Origin: Mycobacterium sp. Z3061 | GTDB lineage: Bacteria > Actinomycetota > Actinomycetes > Mycobacteriales > Mycobacteriaceae | Assembly (NCBI RefSeq): GCF_031583025.1 | Contig: NZ_CP134062.1 | Location: forward strand, 372,001-436,000 | Direction of reading: 5' to 3' | DNA: 64,000 bases | In this document: positions 47,642 to 55,950 of the stretch, piece after piece | Numbering within the stretch: position 1 is the stretch's first letter | How the letters are laid out: each line of letters starts with the position of its first letter | Translations under genes and position numbers: made by a program | The notes under the pieces: generated by a model | Told to the model about the DNA's origin: nothing | What the model saw: the letters and a program-made list of their open reading frames with translations, nothing else | The model's database searches: none

Positions 47642-47667
47642 AGCTAAAGTCTAGTTGGCTATGTCAA
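47635..47667. promoter_or_regulatory. Long operator palindrome for the CGNR regulator
   Basis: TTGACATAGCTAA (47635-47647) and TTGGCTATGTCAA (47655-47667) are inverted 13-base arms with one mismatch and a 7-base spacer. The left arm covers the CGNR start codon (47639-47641); the SDR start at 47700 is 33 bases to the right. I know of no defined CGNR operator, so this is a good one to test. Confidence 0.8.
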
Positions 47668-47699
47668 ATAGCTCGAACAGTGGCAGAGGAGAGCCGATC

Positions 47700-48392
47700 A
47701 TGGTCAGCATTCAAGGGGCGATCGCGGTGGTCACCGGCGGGCAGCGGGGCTTGGGCAAGGCCATCGCGGACGAGTTGTTGCGGCGAGGCGCCGCCAAGGT
47801 ATACGCGACCGCGCGGGCGCCACGGCCCAGTGCCGACCCTCGCGCGGTCAGCGTCGCGCTTGACGTTACCGACGCGGAATCCGTTGCCGCACTGGCTGAA
47901 ATCGCAGCAGACGCGCAGATCGTCGTCAACAACGCGGGCATCGCCGGCGGACACAGCCTGCTCGGCAGCGACCTCGGGGAGATTCGGGAAGTCTTTGAAA
48001 CCAACTACTTCGGCGCGCTCCGGGTCGCTAAGGCCTTCGCGCCGATACTCGCCGCCAACGGGGGTGGAGCGCTGGTGGACATCCACTCGGTGCTGTCCTG
48101 GATGGGCGGTTTCGGTGCCTACGGCGCCTCGAAGGCCGCGCTGTGGTCGGCGACCAACTCATTGCGCGTAGAGCTAGAAGGGCAAGGCACCGCGGTGACC
48201 GGCGTGCACCTCGGCTACACCGACACCGACATGGTCGCGGACGTCGACGCCGCCAAGAACGACCCGCGTGACGTGGCGCGCAGCATCGTGGACGCCGTCG
48301 AGCGCGGGGACGCCGAGGTGCTGGCAGACGACCTCACCCGGTACGTCAAAGCCGCGTTGTCCGGACCGGTCGAAGCGCTGCGTGCGGGATAA
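47700..48392 (+). CDS. SDR family oxidoreductase
   Basis: 230 residues. AVVTGGQRGLGKAIADELL, IVVNNAGIAGG and catalytic GAYGASKAALW. The fold is short and lacks the long C-terminal lid. ATG 47700 has GAGGAG before it, which fixes the start beyond the operator. It is the only likely target of the divergent CGNR regulator and so may detoxify whatever the ABATE domain senses. Confidence 0.9.
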   Translation: MVSIQGAIAVVTGGQRGLGKAIADELLRRGAAKVYATARAPRPSADPRAVSVALDVTDAESVAALAEIAADAQIVVNNAGIAGGHSLLGSDLGEIREVFETNYFGALRVAKAFAPILAANGGGALVDIHSVLSWMGGFGAYGASKAALWSATNSLRVELEGQGTAVTGVHLGYTDTDMVADVDAAKNDPRDVARSIVDAVERGDAEVLADDLTRYVKAALSGPVEALRAG

Positions 48393-48418
48393 CGTCGGGG
48401 CGTGATTGGATCGCTTGC

Positions 48419-48874
48419 ATGGCCGAGTCAGCGCGGGTGGTCAGCTCCAGCCGTGACATCGCGGCCGGCGCGCCGCGGATCTTCGAACTGATCGCCGATC
48501 CGTCCCGCCAGCCGGGTTGGGACGGCAACGACAACCTCGCCGCCGCCGAGCCCGGGCAGCGCGTCCGCGGGGTCGGCGATGTGTTCGCGATGACGCTGAC
48601 GCTCGGCACAGTCCGGCACAACCACGTCGTCGAATTCGACGAGGGACGTCGAATCGCCTGGCGCCCTTCAGAACCCGGCAAACCACCGCCCGGTCATCTC
48701 TGGCGTTGGGAACTCACCCCGGTGTCGGAGACGCGGACCACGGTCACCCACACCTACGACTGGACCGAGTTGAACGACCCCGAGCGCCTGGCTCGCGCGC
48801 AGGCCACCACCGCTGAACGGTTGCGGGCGTCGATCGACCGGCTCGCGGTGATTGCCGAGAGCGCGGAGGCTTAG
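48419..48874 (+). CDS. SRPBCC family protein
   Basis: 151 residues. Strand-helix order fits SRPBCC: VVSSSRDIAAGAPRIFELIA, then RHNHVVEFDEGRRIAWRP, GHLWRWELTPVSETRTTVTH. Acidic C-terminus. Ligand unknown. The ATG is 26 bases after the SDR stop, so it is probably transcribed with that gene. Confidence 0.85.
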   Translation: MAESARVVSSSRDIAAGAPRIFELIADPSRQPGWDGNDNLAAAEPGQRVRGVGDVFAMTLTLGTVRHNHVVEFDEGRRIAWRPSEPGKPPPGHLWRWELTPVSETRTTVTHTYDWTELNDPERLARAQATTAERLRASIDRLAVIAESAEA

Positions 48875-48907
48875 TCGTCCAGCCCTGAGCCCGGGTACGG
48901 TCTCGGT

Positions 48908-49714
48908 ATGGCTCTCCCACCTGCAGGAAGTACCAGCGCGGCCGTCGTGACCGGGGCATCGTCGGGCATCGGCGAGGAGATCGCCACCATTCTGGCGAAA
49001 CGCGGGTACCACATCGTCCTGGTCGCCCGCAGCGCCGACCGGCTCGAGGCGCTCGCCAGGAAGCTCGGGTCCAAGGCGCATCCGCTGCCTGCCGACCTCG
49101 CCCAACGCAGCGACCGCGCGACGCTGCTGGACCGGGTCGGCGAACTCGGGCTGACCCCCGACATCCTGATCAACAACGCCGGCCTGTCGACGCTGGGAGT
49201 GGTGGCGAAGTCCGACCCGGAGAAGGAACTCAATCTGGTCGAAGTCGACGTGGCGGCCGTCGTGGATCTGTGCAGCAGGTTCCTGCCCGGCATGGTGGAA
49301 CGCCGTCGCGGCGCGATCCTGAACGTCGCTTCGGTCGCCGCGTTCGGCCCGCTGCCCGGACAGGCGGCCTATGGGGCGGCCAAGGCATTCGTGTTGTCCT
49401 ACACCCACAGTCTGCGGGGCGAGTTGAAGGGAAAGGGCGTCTCGGTGACCGCCCTGTGCCCGGGACCGGTGGACACCGGATTCGGCGAGGCAGCGGGGTT
49501 CTCCAAAGAGGAAGCCGACGCCGCGCTGCCGCGGGTCATGTGGATACCCGCCGATCAAGTGGCGCAGGCTGGGATCGACGCCCTGGCGGCCGGAAAGGCC
49601 GTCGTGGTCCCCGGACTGGCCAACCGGATCTCCGCGGGACTCTTCCGCGTCGCGCCACCGGAGTGGATGCTGCCGCTGCTGACCCGCAACCACCCCGCCA
49701 TGAAGGGCAACTGA
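48908..49714 (+). CDS. SDR family oxidoreductase
   Basis: 268 residues. AAVVTGASSGIGEEIATIL, ILINNAGLST and catalytic AAYGAAKAFVLSY, then DTGFGEAAGF. This is the DltE/YdfG-like classical SDR type often acting on beta-keto or hydroxy acyl chains. It converges on sigC with ten bases between. Substrate unknown. Confidence 0.9.
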   Translation: MALPPAGSTSAAVVTGASSGIGEEIATILAKRGYHIVLVARSADRLEALARKLGSKAHPLPADLAQRSDRATLLDRVGELGLTPDILINNAGLSTLGVVAKSDPEKELNLVEVDVAAVVDLCSRFLPGMVERRRGAILNVASVAAFGPLPGQAAYGAAKAFVLSYTHSLRGELKGKGVSVTALCPGPVDTGFGEAAGFSKEEADAALPRVMWIPADQVAQAGIDALAAGKAVVVPGLANRISAGLFRVAPPEWMLPLLTRNHPAMKGN

Positions 49715-49724
49715 ACGTCCCCGG

Positions 49725-50291
49725 CTAGCCCGCGCAGTCGCCCTCGGCGGTCGCGCGCAGCAGATCGTCGCGGGCCCGGGCCACCCGGGAGCGGATGGTG
49801 CCGACGGGACACCCGCAGACCTCGGCCGCTTCGGCGTAGGACAGGCCGAGCACCTGGGTGACGATCAATGCCTCCCGGCGCTTGGGGTCCAATCCGTCCA
49901 GCAGGATGCGGATCTCCACCATGTTCTCGATCCGGCTGCCGCGACGGCCCTGACCGAGCGCCTCGTCGAGGTCGGCCACCTGAGCGGAGCGGGGCCTGCG
50001 CATCTTGGACCGGAAGTGGTCGGCAACGACACGACGGGCGATCGAAAACAGCCAGGTCCGCGCGGTCGACCGCCCGGTGAAACTCGGCAGCGAACCCATC
50101 GCCCGCAGGAAAGTCTCCTGCGTCAGGTCGTCCGCACTGCCGGGATCGGCGAGGTAGGCCACCATCCGCCAGACGTCACGCTGGGTGCACCGGATGAATT
50201 CGGACAACGCTGCCCGGTCACCGCGCCCCGCGGATCTGGCGAGATCGGTAATTTGGTCGTCGTGAGTTCGTCCGTCACTGCCCGGGGCCAC
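49725..50291 (-). CDS. sigC: ECF sigma factor SigC
   Basis: 188 residues, like M. tuberculosis SigC (Rv2069, 185 residues). Region 2 contains DDLTQETFLRAMG and ARTWLFSIARRVVADH; region 4 contains LGLSYAEAAEVCGCPVGT then IRSRVARARDDL. These match remembered SigC closely. GTG start at 50291, diverging from the copper ATPase gene. In M. tuberculosis sigC lies far from ctpA; here they are neighbours, so the sigma factor sits with its likely targets: ctpA, the anti-sigma-like gene and the PPE-NRPS operon, all preceded by the same promoter. I see no such promoter before sigC itself. Confidence 0.92.
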   Translation of the reverse strand: MAPGSDGRTHDDQITDLARSAGRGDRAALSEFIRCTQRDVWRMVAYLADPGSADDLTQETFLRAMGSLPSFTGRSTARTWLFSIARRVVADHFRSKMRRPRSAQVADLDEALGQGRRGSRIENMVEIRILLDGLDPKRREALIVTQVLGLSYAEAAEVCGCPVGTIRSRVARARDDLLRATAEGDCAG

Positions 50292-50330
50292 GGGCTTTGA
50301 GCCTAGGCCATGCGAACATGACGAACGCAG

Positions 50331-50358
50331 GGAACTCTTGAACCGGCGCCGACGACTT
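50331..50358 (+). promoter_or_regulatory. SigC-type ECF promoter of the copper ATPase gene
   Basis: -35 box GGAAC (50331-50335, preceded by G) and -10 box CGACTT (50353-50358), 17 bases apart. The same boxes and spacing recur before the anti-sigma-like gene and the PPE gene, and the inner sequence TGAACCGGCGCCGAC is also nearly shared with the PPE promoter. Transcription would start about 30 bases before the GTG (50394), which has AGGAGG at 50377-50382. Confidence 0.72.
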
Positions 50359-50393
50359 GTCTAGGGACGAGTTCGCAGGAGGCGAGACACTAC

Positions 50394-52625
50394 GTGACGA
50401 CGGCAACGACTGACGCGCACCCAGAGGTGCAGCGGATACAACTGGACATCACCGGGATGTCCTGCATGGCCTGCGCGCTCAAGGTCAAATCGACCCTCAA
50501 CAAGCTGCCCGGCGTACGGGCTTCGGTCAATTTCTCCACCCGGGTGGCGACGCTCGAGCTCAGCGAGGACATTGCCACCGACGAGCTCTGCGCGGCCGTC
50601 GAGAAGGCCGGCTACCAGGCCGAGCCGCATACTGGCGGCGGTGACAACCTCGGCGACCCCGACGCCGATCATGCCCGGTACCTCCTGGTCCGGTTGGCGG
50701 TGGCGGCAGTGTTCTTCGTGCCGCTGGCGCACCTGTCAGTGATGTTCGCGGTGGTGCCCAGCTCCCGGTTCACCGGCTGGGGATGGGTGCTCACCCTGCT
50801 GGCGCTACCGGTCGTGGTCTGGGCAGCCTGGCCGTTCCACCGGGTCGCGCTGCGCAACGCGATGCACGGGACCGCGTCGATGGAGACGCTGATCTCGGTC
50901 GGGATCACCGCGGCCACGGTGTGGTCGCTGCACACGGCGTTCGGCACCCATCAAACCGCCGAACGCCGCGGTGTGTGGCAGGCGCTGCTCGGCAGTGACG
51001 CCATCTACTTCGAGGTCGCCGCCGGCGTCACGGTCTTCGTGCTGGCCGGCCGGTACTTCGAGGCACGGGCCAAGTCGCGGGCCGGCGGCGCGCTGCGGGC
51101 GCTGGCGGCCCTGAGTGCCAAGGACGTCGCGGTGCTGCAGGCCGACGGGTCGGAAGTGGTCATCCCGGCAGACCAGCTCAAGGAGCAGCAGCGCTTCGTG
51201 GTGCGTCCCGGGCAGACGATCGCCGCGGACGGCCTGGTGGTCGAGGGCCGCGCGGCGGTCGACGTCAGCGCGATGACCGGCGAGGCCAAACCGGTGAAAG
51301 TCCACCCGGGCGCCCAGGTGATCGGTGGCACCGTCGTGCTGGACAGCAGGCTGATCGTGGAGGCTGCCGCCGTCGGGGCCGACACCCAGTTCGCCGGAAT
51401 GGTGCGCCTGGTCGAGGAGGCGCAGGTGCAGAAGGCCGATGCGCAGCGGTTGGCCGACCGCATCGCGTCGGTGTTCGTTCCGTGCGTCTTCGTCATTGCC
51501 GGCCTGACCGCAGCCGGCTGGCTGCTGGCCGGGGCCGGCCCCGAGCGGGCCTTCTCGGCCGCGCTCGCGGTTCTCGTCATCGCCTGCCCGTGTGCCCTCG
51601 GCCTGGCGACGCCGACCGCCATGCTGGTCGCCTCCGGGCGCGGCGCTCAACTCGGCATATTTCTCAAGGGCCTGCACGCCCTGGAGGCCACCCGCGCCGT
51701 CGACACCGTTGTGTTCGACAAGACGGGCACCCTGACCACCGGCCAGCTGGCGGTCAGCGCGGTGACGGCCGCACCGGGCTGGGATGCCGATGAGGTGCTG
51801 GAACTGGCAGCGGTGGTGGAGGCGGCTTCCGAGCACGCCGTGGGCCTCACGATCGCGGCGGCCGTGCCGCAGCGGGATTCCGTTGCCGACTTCCGCGCGG
51901 TGCCCGGCCGCGGCGTCAGCGGCACCGTGCGAGGGCGCGCGGTGCGGGTCGGAAAACCCTCCTGGATTGCCGCGCCGGTTGGCGCCGGGGTGTTGACCGA
52001 CGCGCGACGTGACGCCGAGTCACGTGGTGAGACAGCGGTATTCGTCGAGGTCGACGGTGCGGTCTGCGCGGTCATCGCGGTCGCCGACGCGGTCAGGGAT
52101 TCCGCGGTGCCCGCCGTGGCCCAGTTGCACGACCGCGGCCTGCGAACCGTGCTGTTGACCGGCGACAACCCGGCATCGGCGGCGGCCGTGGCAGCCCGGG
52201 TCGGCATCGACGAAGTGATCGCGGACGTGCTGCCCGAAGGCAAGGTCGACGTGATCGAGCAACTCCGTGAACGTGGGCACGTGGTCGCGATGGTCGGTGA
52301 CGGCATCAATGACGGTCCGGCCCTGGCACGCGCCGATCTGGGCATGGCCATCGGGCGCGGGACCGACGTCGCGATCGGCGCCGCCGACGTCATCCTCGTC
52401 CGGGACAACCTCGAGGTCGTACCCCTGGCCCTGGGCCTGGCCGCGGCGACGATGCGCACCATCAAGGTCAACATGATCTGGGCCTTCGGCTACAACATCG
52501 CGGCCATCCCGATCGCCGCCGCGGGATTGCTCAACCCGCTGGTGGCCGGCGCGGCGATGGCCTTCTCGTCGTTCTTCGTCGTGTCGAACAGCCTGCGCCT
52601 GCGCAGCTTTGGCGAGAGCCGCTGA
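50394..52625 (+). CDS. ctpA: Copper-type P1B ATPase (CtpA/CtpB-like)
   Basis: 743 residues. N-terminal HMA domain with the copper motif [11 protein letters not shown] (about 21-31), eight membrane segments, TGEA actuator motif, CPC channel motif in [18 protein letters not shown] phosphorylation site, [10 protein letters not shown] hinge, and the Cu(I)-type sites FGYNIAAIP and [11 protein letters not shown] in the last helices. The HP motif reads SEHAVG (Ala for Pro). Position beside the zf-HC2 gene and PPE1 matches Rv0092 ctpA. Expected to move copper across the membrane to periplasmic or secreted cuproenzymes rather than simply detoxify, given the copper-acquisition context. Confidence 0.9.
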   Translation: MTTATTDAHPEVQRIQLDITGMSCMACALKVKSTLNKLPGVRASVNFSTRVATLELSEDIATDELCAAVEKAGYQAEPHTGGGDNLGDPDADHARYLLVRLAVAAVFFVPLAHLSVMFAVVPSSRFTGWGWVLTLLALPVVVWAAWPFHRVALRNAMHGTASMETLISVGITAATVWSLHTAFGTHQTAERRGVWQALLGSDAIYFEVAAGVTVFVLAGRYFEARAKSRAGGALRALAALSAKDVAVLQADGSEVVIPADQLKEQQRFVVRPGQTIAADGLVVEGRAAVDVSAMTGEAKPVKVHPGAQVIGGTVVLDSRLIVEAAAVGADTQFAGMVRLVEEAQVQKADAQRLADRIASVFVPCVFVIAGLTAAGWLLAGAGPERAFSAALAVLVIACPCALGLATPTAMLVASGRGAQLGIFLKGLHALEATRAVDTVVFDKTGTLTTGQLAVSAVTAAPGWDADEVLELAAVVEAASEHAVGLTIAAAVPQRDSVADFRAVPGRGVSGTVRGRAVRVGKPSWIAAPVGAGVLTDARRDAESRGETAVFVEVDGAVCAVIAVADAVRDSAVPAVAQLHDRGLRTVLLTGDNPASAAAVAARVGIDEVIADVLPEGKVDVIEQLRERGHVVAMVGDGINDGPALARADLGMAIGRGTDVAIGAADVILVRDNLEVVPLALGLAAATMRTIKVNMIWAFGYNIAAIPIAAAGLLNPLVAGAAMAFSSFFVVSNSLRLRSFGESR

Positions 52626-52627
52626 AA

Positions 52628-53326
52628 TCAGGCGGCTGAGCCGTCGGTGGGCCACAGGTGACCCCGGCGACGGCCCCGGGACGCGTTGTCCGGCAACACG
52701 ATATCGGTTTCGGCGGCCTGCGGCGCGGGCCCGGGTGCCGGGGAGGTTCGCCACACGATGGCCGCCAGGACCGCCCCCAGCACCACCGGCAGGTGGGTGA
52801 GCATCCGTCCGAGGGTGACGGAACCCGAGGCCGCGTCCAAGGCGATGTAGACGGCCAGTACCGCGACGAACACCATGAGTACCCCCGCCAGCCCTGCCGA
52901 CGCAGCCGGCCACAGCGCGGCGACCACCATGGATACGCCGAGCGCGACGCACCACGACGTGGATTCGTGGAGGAGATGATCGGTGCCGTCCATCCCGTGG
53001 TGCAGGCCTACATCCAGGCCCAAGCCCTGCACGACTGCCAGGGCAATCTGTGCGACGCCGACGCACATCAACGCCCAGCGTTGCCAGCTGAGTGACCGGC
53101 GCCGTCGCGGCGTCGGCTGCTGAATCCCGATCGGGCCCACCGGCGCGATGACCGGCCGGGACTCCACCAGGCGGCGCAGTTGGCGAGCCTGAAGACCCAC
53201 CTGCTCGAACCATTCGCGACAGGCGGCGCACTCGTCCAGGTGTTGATCGACCCGCGCCGACGGCACGGGCTCCCGCTCGCCGTCGAGCCGGGCCGACAGC
53301 GCTTCGCGCGCCACCTCGCAATCCAT
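52628..53326 (-). CDS. Zinc-finger (zf-HC2) membrane protein, probable anti-sigma factor, Rv0093c-like
   Basis: 232 residues. Cytoplasmic N-terminus with the ZAS motif His29-x3-Cys33-x2-Cys36 (HLDECAACREW), then four membrane segments (about 84-106, 123-140, 144-163, 178-192). A His-rich loop (GLHHGMDGTDHLLHEST) between segments 1 and 2 would face outside and could bind metal. Converges with ctpA, three bases apart, as Rv0093c does in M. tuberculosis. It is preceded by its own copy of the SigC-type promoter, which is typical of negative feedback. That it binds SigC is inference. Confidence 0.85.
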   Translation of the reverse strand: MDCEVAREALSARLDGEREPVPSARVDQHLDECAACREWFEQVGLQARQLRRLVESRPVIAPVGPIGIQQPTPRRRRSLSWQRWALMCVGVAQIALAVVQGLGLDVGLHHGMDGTDHLLHESTSWCVALGVSMVVAALWPAASAGLAGVLMVFVAVLAVYIALDAASGSVTLGRMLTHLPVVLGAVLAAIVWRTSPAPGPAPQAAETDIVLPDNASRGRRRGHLWPTDGSAA

Positions 53327-53333
53327 GCCCTAA

Positions 53334-53362
53334 TAGTCGCGCATGACGGGCGATTTGTTCCC
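53334..53362 (-). promoter_or_regulatory. SigC-type promoter of the anti-sigma-like gene; near-leaderless
   Basis: On the minus strand GGGAAC (53362-53357), 17 bases, CGACTA (53339-53334): the same boxes and spacing as at 50331 and 54223. The -10 box ends seven bases before the ATG (53326), so transcription probably begins at or next to the start codon. Confidence 0.72.
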
Positions 53363-53380
53363 GGCCCGTTACAGACTCGG

Positions 53381-54190
53381 CTATCCGAATTCGACGAGGG
53401 TGTTGGGCGCCCGTAACCGGTCGAGGGCAGAAAGCCGGTAGGTCAGCGCGACCACCTTGGGGAGGAACCGGCCGCGCGCCGGTGGTGCCGGCAGCTCGCG
53501 AACGGCGCGGACGCCGGGGACGGCACACAATTCGGCGTACTGGTTCGCGGTGAACCAGAACGGCATCGGCGGCGCCGTGTAGAACTCGCTGAGTTTGAAA
53601 CCGCGCCGCCGCGAATACACGCTCAGCAGCCACGGAATGCTGTCAAAGACCAACTGACCGCCGGGAAAGCGCCTGGCGCAGGCCTCGATCAGGTCGAATA
53701 CGGTTGCCCGCTCAAAGTATTGGAACAGACCCTCCGCGGTGATCAGCACGCCGTTGCCGGCGTCCACCCGATCCATCCACGAGTAATCGAGTGCGGACTG
53801 GGCGCAGTACCGCAACCGGTCGGAGGCGGGCAGCAGTTGCCGGCGTATGTGCACGATCGGCTCCAGATCCACCGACAGCCAGTTCAGTTCGCCGTTGTCG
53901 AGGCGCCAGAAGCTGGTTTGCAGCCCTTCGGCGAGCGCGACCACCGTCGCCCGCGGGTGGGTGGTCAGGAATTCGCGTGCGGCATTGTCGAAAGCCAGTG
54001 CCCGCAGCGCCGTCGCTTGGTGGGTCCGGCCGAAATGCTGGTAGTCGTAGTCGATGCGGTCGCGCAACGCGATGGCCATCGGATCGTCGATGATGCCGTC
54101 CGGCCGGGCGGCCTCGGTGGCTCGCTGATGCAGCGTCAGCAGTGCGGTCTCGGATACCCCGTCGAGGTGACGGGCGTCGAACGCTGGCAT
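53381..54190 (-). CDS. Class I SAM methyltransferase (LCM/TcmP-like)
   Basis: 269 residues. The N-terminal arm VSETALLTLHQRATEAARPD and the SAM segment TVVALAEGLQTSFWRLD then WLSVDLEPIVHIRRQL are typical of leucine-carboxyl-methyltransferase-like O-methyltransferases. The glycine-rich loop is altered. It lies between the anti-sigma-like gene and the PPE-NRPS operon, divergent from the latter with 128 bases between. O-methylation of the peptide product is possible but unsupported; it may only be a neighbour. Confidence 0.85.
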   Translation of the reverse strand: MPAFDARHLDGVSETALLTLHQRATEAARPDGIIDDPMAIALRDRIDYDYQHFGRTHQATALRALAFDNAAREFLTTHPRATVVALAEGLQTSFWRLDNGELNWLSVDLEPIVHIRRQLLPASDRLRYCAQSALDYSWMDRVDAGNGVLITAEGLFQYFERATVFDLIEACARRFPGGQLVFDSIPWLLSVYSRRRGFKLSEFYTAPPMPFWFTANQYAELCAVPGVRAVRELPAPPARGRFLPKVVALTYRLSALDRLRAPNTLVEFG

Positions 54191-54230
54191 GGGTCAGACA
54201 GTACTGACCCCCGGAAGTTGCGGGAACTTC
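54191..54230. promoter_or_regulatory. Two palindromes next to the PPE/NRPS operon promoter
   Basis: GGGTCAG-ACAGTA-CTGACCC (54191-54210) is a perfect 20-base dyad right before the methyltransferase ATG (54190). GAAGTT-GCGGG-AACTTC (54214-54230) is a second dyad that covers the -35 box of the SigC-type promoter. Both could be sites for a repressor that acts on top of SigC, or for a divergent promoter of the methyltransferase. Confidence 0.55.
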
Positions 54231-54250
54231 TGAAGTACCGGCGCCGACTA
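54223..54250 (+). promoter_or_regulatory. SigC-type promoter of the isonitrile lipopeptide operon
   Basis: -35 GGAAC (54223-54227, preceded by G) and -10 CGACTA (54245-54250) with 17 bases between. The match to the ctpA promoter also covers part of the spacer (TGAA, CCGGCGCCGAC). A transcript starting near 54257 would give a leader of about 60 bases with a consensus AGGAGG at 54306-54311. Confidence 0.75.
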
Positions 54251-54318
54251 ACACACCACGGGGCAACGCAAGGTCGGTTTCCGCCTCGCGCAATCGATCT
54301 AAGCGAGGAGGTGGCAGC

Positions 54319-55746
54319 CTGACCGGCCCGATATGGATGGCCCTGCCTCCGGAGGAGCATTCAGCTCTGCTGAATGCCGGGCTGGGTCCAGGATCATTGC
54401 TGGCTGCCGCGCAGGAGTGGCAAGGACTCAGCAACCATTACAGTGAAGCGGCCGCCGAGCTGAGCCGGGTGCTCGCCGGCGTGCAGGCCGGTAGCTGGCA
54501 GGGCGACAGCGCGAGCAAGTATGTCGCTGCCCACGGCCCCTACCTGGCGTGGCTCGAACAGGCCGCCGCCGACAGCGCCAATACGGCCGCGCAGCACGAA
54601 ACGGCCGCCATCGCATACAGCGCCGCCGTTGCGGCCATGCCCACCCTGGCGGAACTTGCCGCTAACCACGCGCTGCACGGCGTACTGGTCGCCACCAACT
54701 TCTTCGGCGTGAACACCCTCCCCATCGCCCTCAATGAGGCCGACTACGTCCGGATGTGGATTCAGGCCGCCGAGACCATGACCGTCTATCAGGCCACCGC
54801 CATGGGGGCATTGGCGACAACGCCGACGACTCCGCCGGCACCCCCCATCAGGGCGGCCAGTGCGGAAGCTCAAGCTGCTCCGGCCGCCCCGGCGGATTCG
54901 ATCGCCCAACTCATCGCGGATCTGGAAAACCTCATCGCCAACCCGTACCAGTATTTTCTGAACTTCTTCCAGCAACTCGGGTTCAGTCCCGCCACCACCG
55001 TTGTCCTGGCGGTTATCGCGCTGTTCCTGTACGACCTGCTCTGGTACCCGTACTACGCCTCGTATTCCCTGCTGCTGCTGCCGTTCTTCACCCCTGCGCT
55101 GAGCGCGCTGAGCGCGCTGAGGCTGCTGCTTCCGTTCCTGTTCGGCGAGCTGCCGGCCGGGCCGCTGCCGGTGGCCGCCGAACCGGGCCCTGCTACCCGT
55201 GCGGACGTCCTCACGAATATCGTTGTCGCGCCGCCAGTATCGGTTGCACCCGCGCCAAGCTCACCGGTGGGCAATCCCGCGCCCAGCGCGACCGCGCCGG
55301 CGCCGGCGACCAGCCCGGCGCCGGCCTCCACCATCAGCTACGCAGTGCCCGGCCTGGCGCCGCCTGGAGTCGGCGCCGGCCCCAGAGTGGGTGCGAAGGC
55401 GCCGGACAGCGTGGCCGACAGCGTCGACGCCGCGGCCCCGGCCCAGGTCGCCGCCGCGAGAGCCCAGAGCCGGCGCCGGCGCCGCGCCACCGCCGGGATA
55501 CGCGGCCATCGTGACGAATTCCTTGATGCCACAGCTGAAATGGACGACGCGCCCGAGGCCGGCACCGAGCCCGAACCCGCCTCCGCCGGCACCCGGGGAG
55601 CCGGCGGACTCGGTTTCACCGGCACCGCCGCAGCCCGCGCCGAAGCGCCGGCCGGAATCGCCCGATTGACCGACGACGGCTCCGGTGGCACCGTCCCGAT
55701 GCTGCCTGCCACGTGGCCGACCGACGCGACCTCGGGACGCCGATGA
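54319..55746 (+). CDS. PPE1: PPE family protein, PPE1 (Rv0096) orthologue
   Basis: 475 residues from CTG 54319, or 469 from ATG 54337. N-terminal PPE domain ([18 protein letters not shown] at about 55, [21 protein letters not shown] at about 125-145), then a hydrophobic helix ([20 protein letters not shown]) and a Pro/Ala-rich tail with the PPE1-like segment [13 protein letters not shown] and [15 protein letters not shown]1 opens the Rv0096-0101 operon; its role in export or uptake of the lipopeptide is inferred. The AGGAGG at 54306 is spaced for CTG 54319, which gives the common family start [11 protein letters not shown], whereas ATG 54337 has no such site. Confidence 0.9.
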   Translation: MTGPIWMALPPEEHSALLNAGLGPGSLLAAAQEWQGLSNHYSEAAAELSRVLAGVQAGSWQGDSASKYVAAHGPYLAWLEQAAADSANTAAQHETAAIAYSAAVAAMPTLAELAANHALHGVLVATNFFGVNTLPIALNEADYVRMWIQAAETMTVYQATAMGALATTPTTPPAPPIRAASAEAQAAPAAPADSIAQLIADLENLIANPYQYFLNFFQQLGFSPATTVVLAVIALFLYDLLWYPYYASYSLLLLPFFTPALSALSALRLLLPFLFGELPAGPLPVAAEPGPATRADVLTNIVVAPPVSVAPAPSSPVGNPAPSATAPAPATSPAPASTISYAVPGLAPPGVGAGPRVGAKAPDSVADSVDAAAPAQVAAARAQSRRRRRATAGIRGHRDEFLDATAEMDDAPEAGTEPEPASAGTRGAGGLGFTGTAAARAEAPAGIARLTDDGSGGTVPMLPATWPTDATSGRR

Positions 55747-55874
55747 TGCGAACTCTCATTGAGACGCCTTCAAGGATTACGCAAGAAACGGGCAAGCGAC
55801 TGCTGACACCCTCGGTTCATCTCAAGCCGCGCCGCCAGTGCGATACGGCGACATCATCGGAAGAATTCACTTAA
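55746..55874 (+). CDS. Possible small protein of 42 residues in the isonitrile operon
   Basis: The ATG overlaps the PPE1 stop as TGATG, an arrangement typical of translational coupling. The frame reads [20 protein letters not shown] and ends ATSSEEFT, stop at 55872-55874. No signal peptide or membrane helix. It fills most of the 204-base gap before the isonitrile synthase gene, a gap I recall as much shorter in M. tuberculosis. Not recognised as any family; it may be a chance frame. Confidence 0.35.
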   Translation: MRTLIETPSRITQETGKRLLTPSVHLKPRRQCDTATSSEEFT

Positions 55875-55950
55875 GGGGGTTGGACCATCACGGCACCTTA
55901 CCTGCACGCGCAGCCCTGACTCATTTTCTATCAGACAGGAAAGACACTCA

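Noticed and set aside
52020-53633. Minus-strand open frame overlapping the copper ATPase, anti-sigma-like and methyltransferase genes
   Set aside because: Overlaps three real genes in other frames, with low-complexity Arg-rich content and no homologue pattern.
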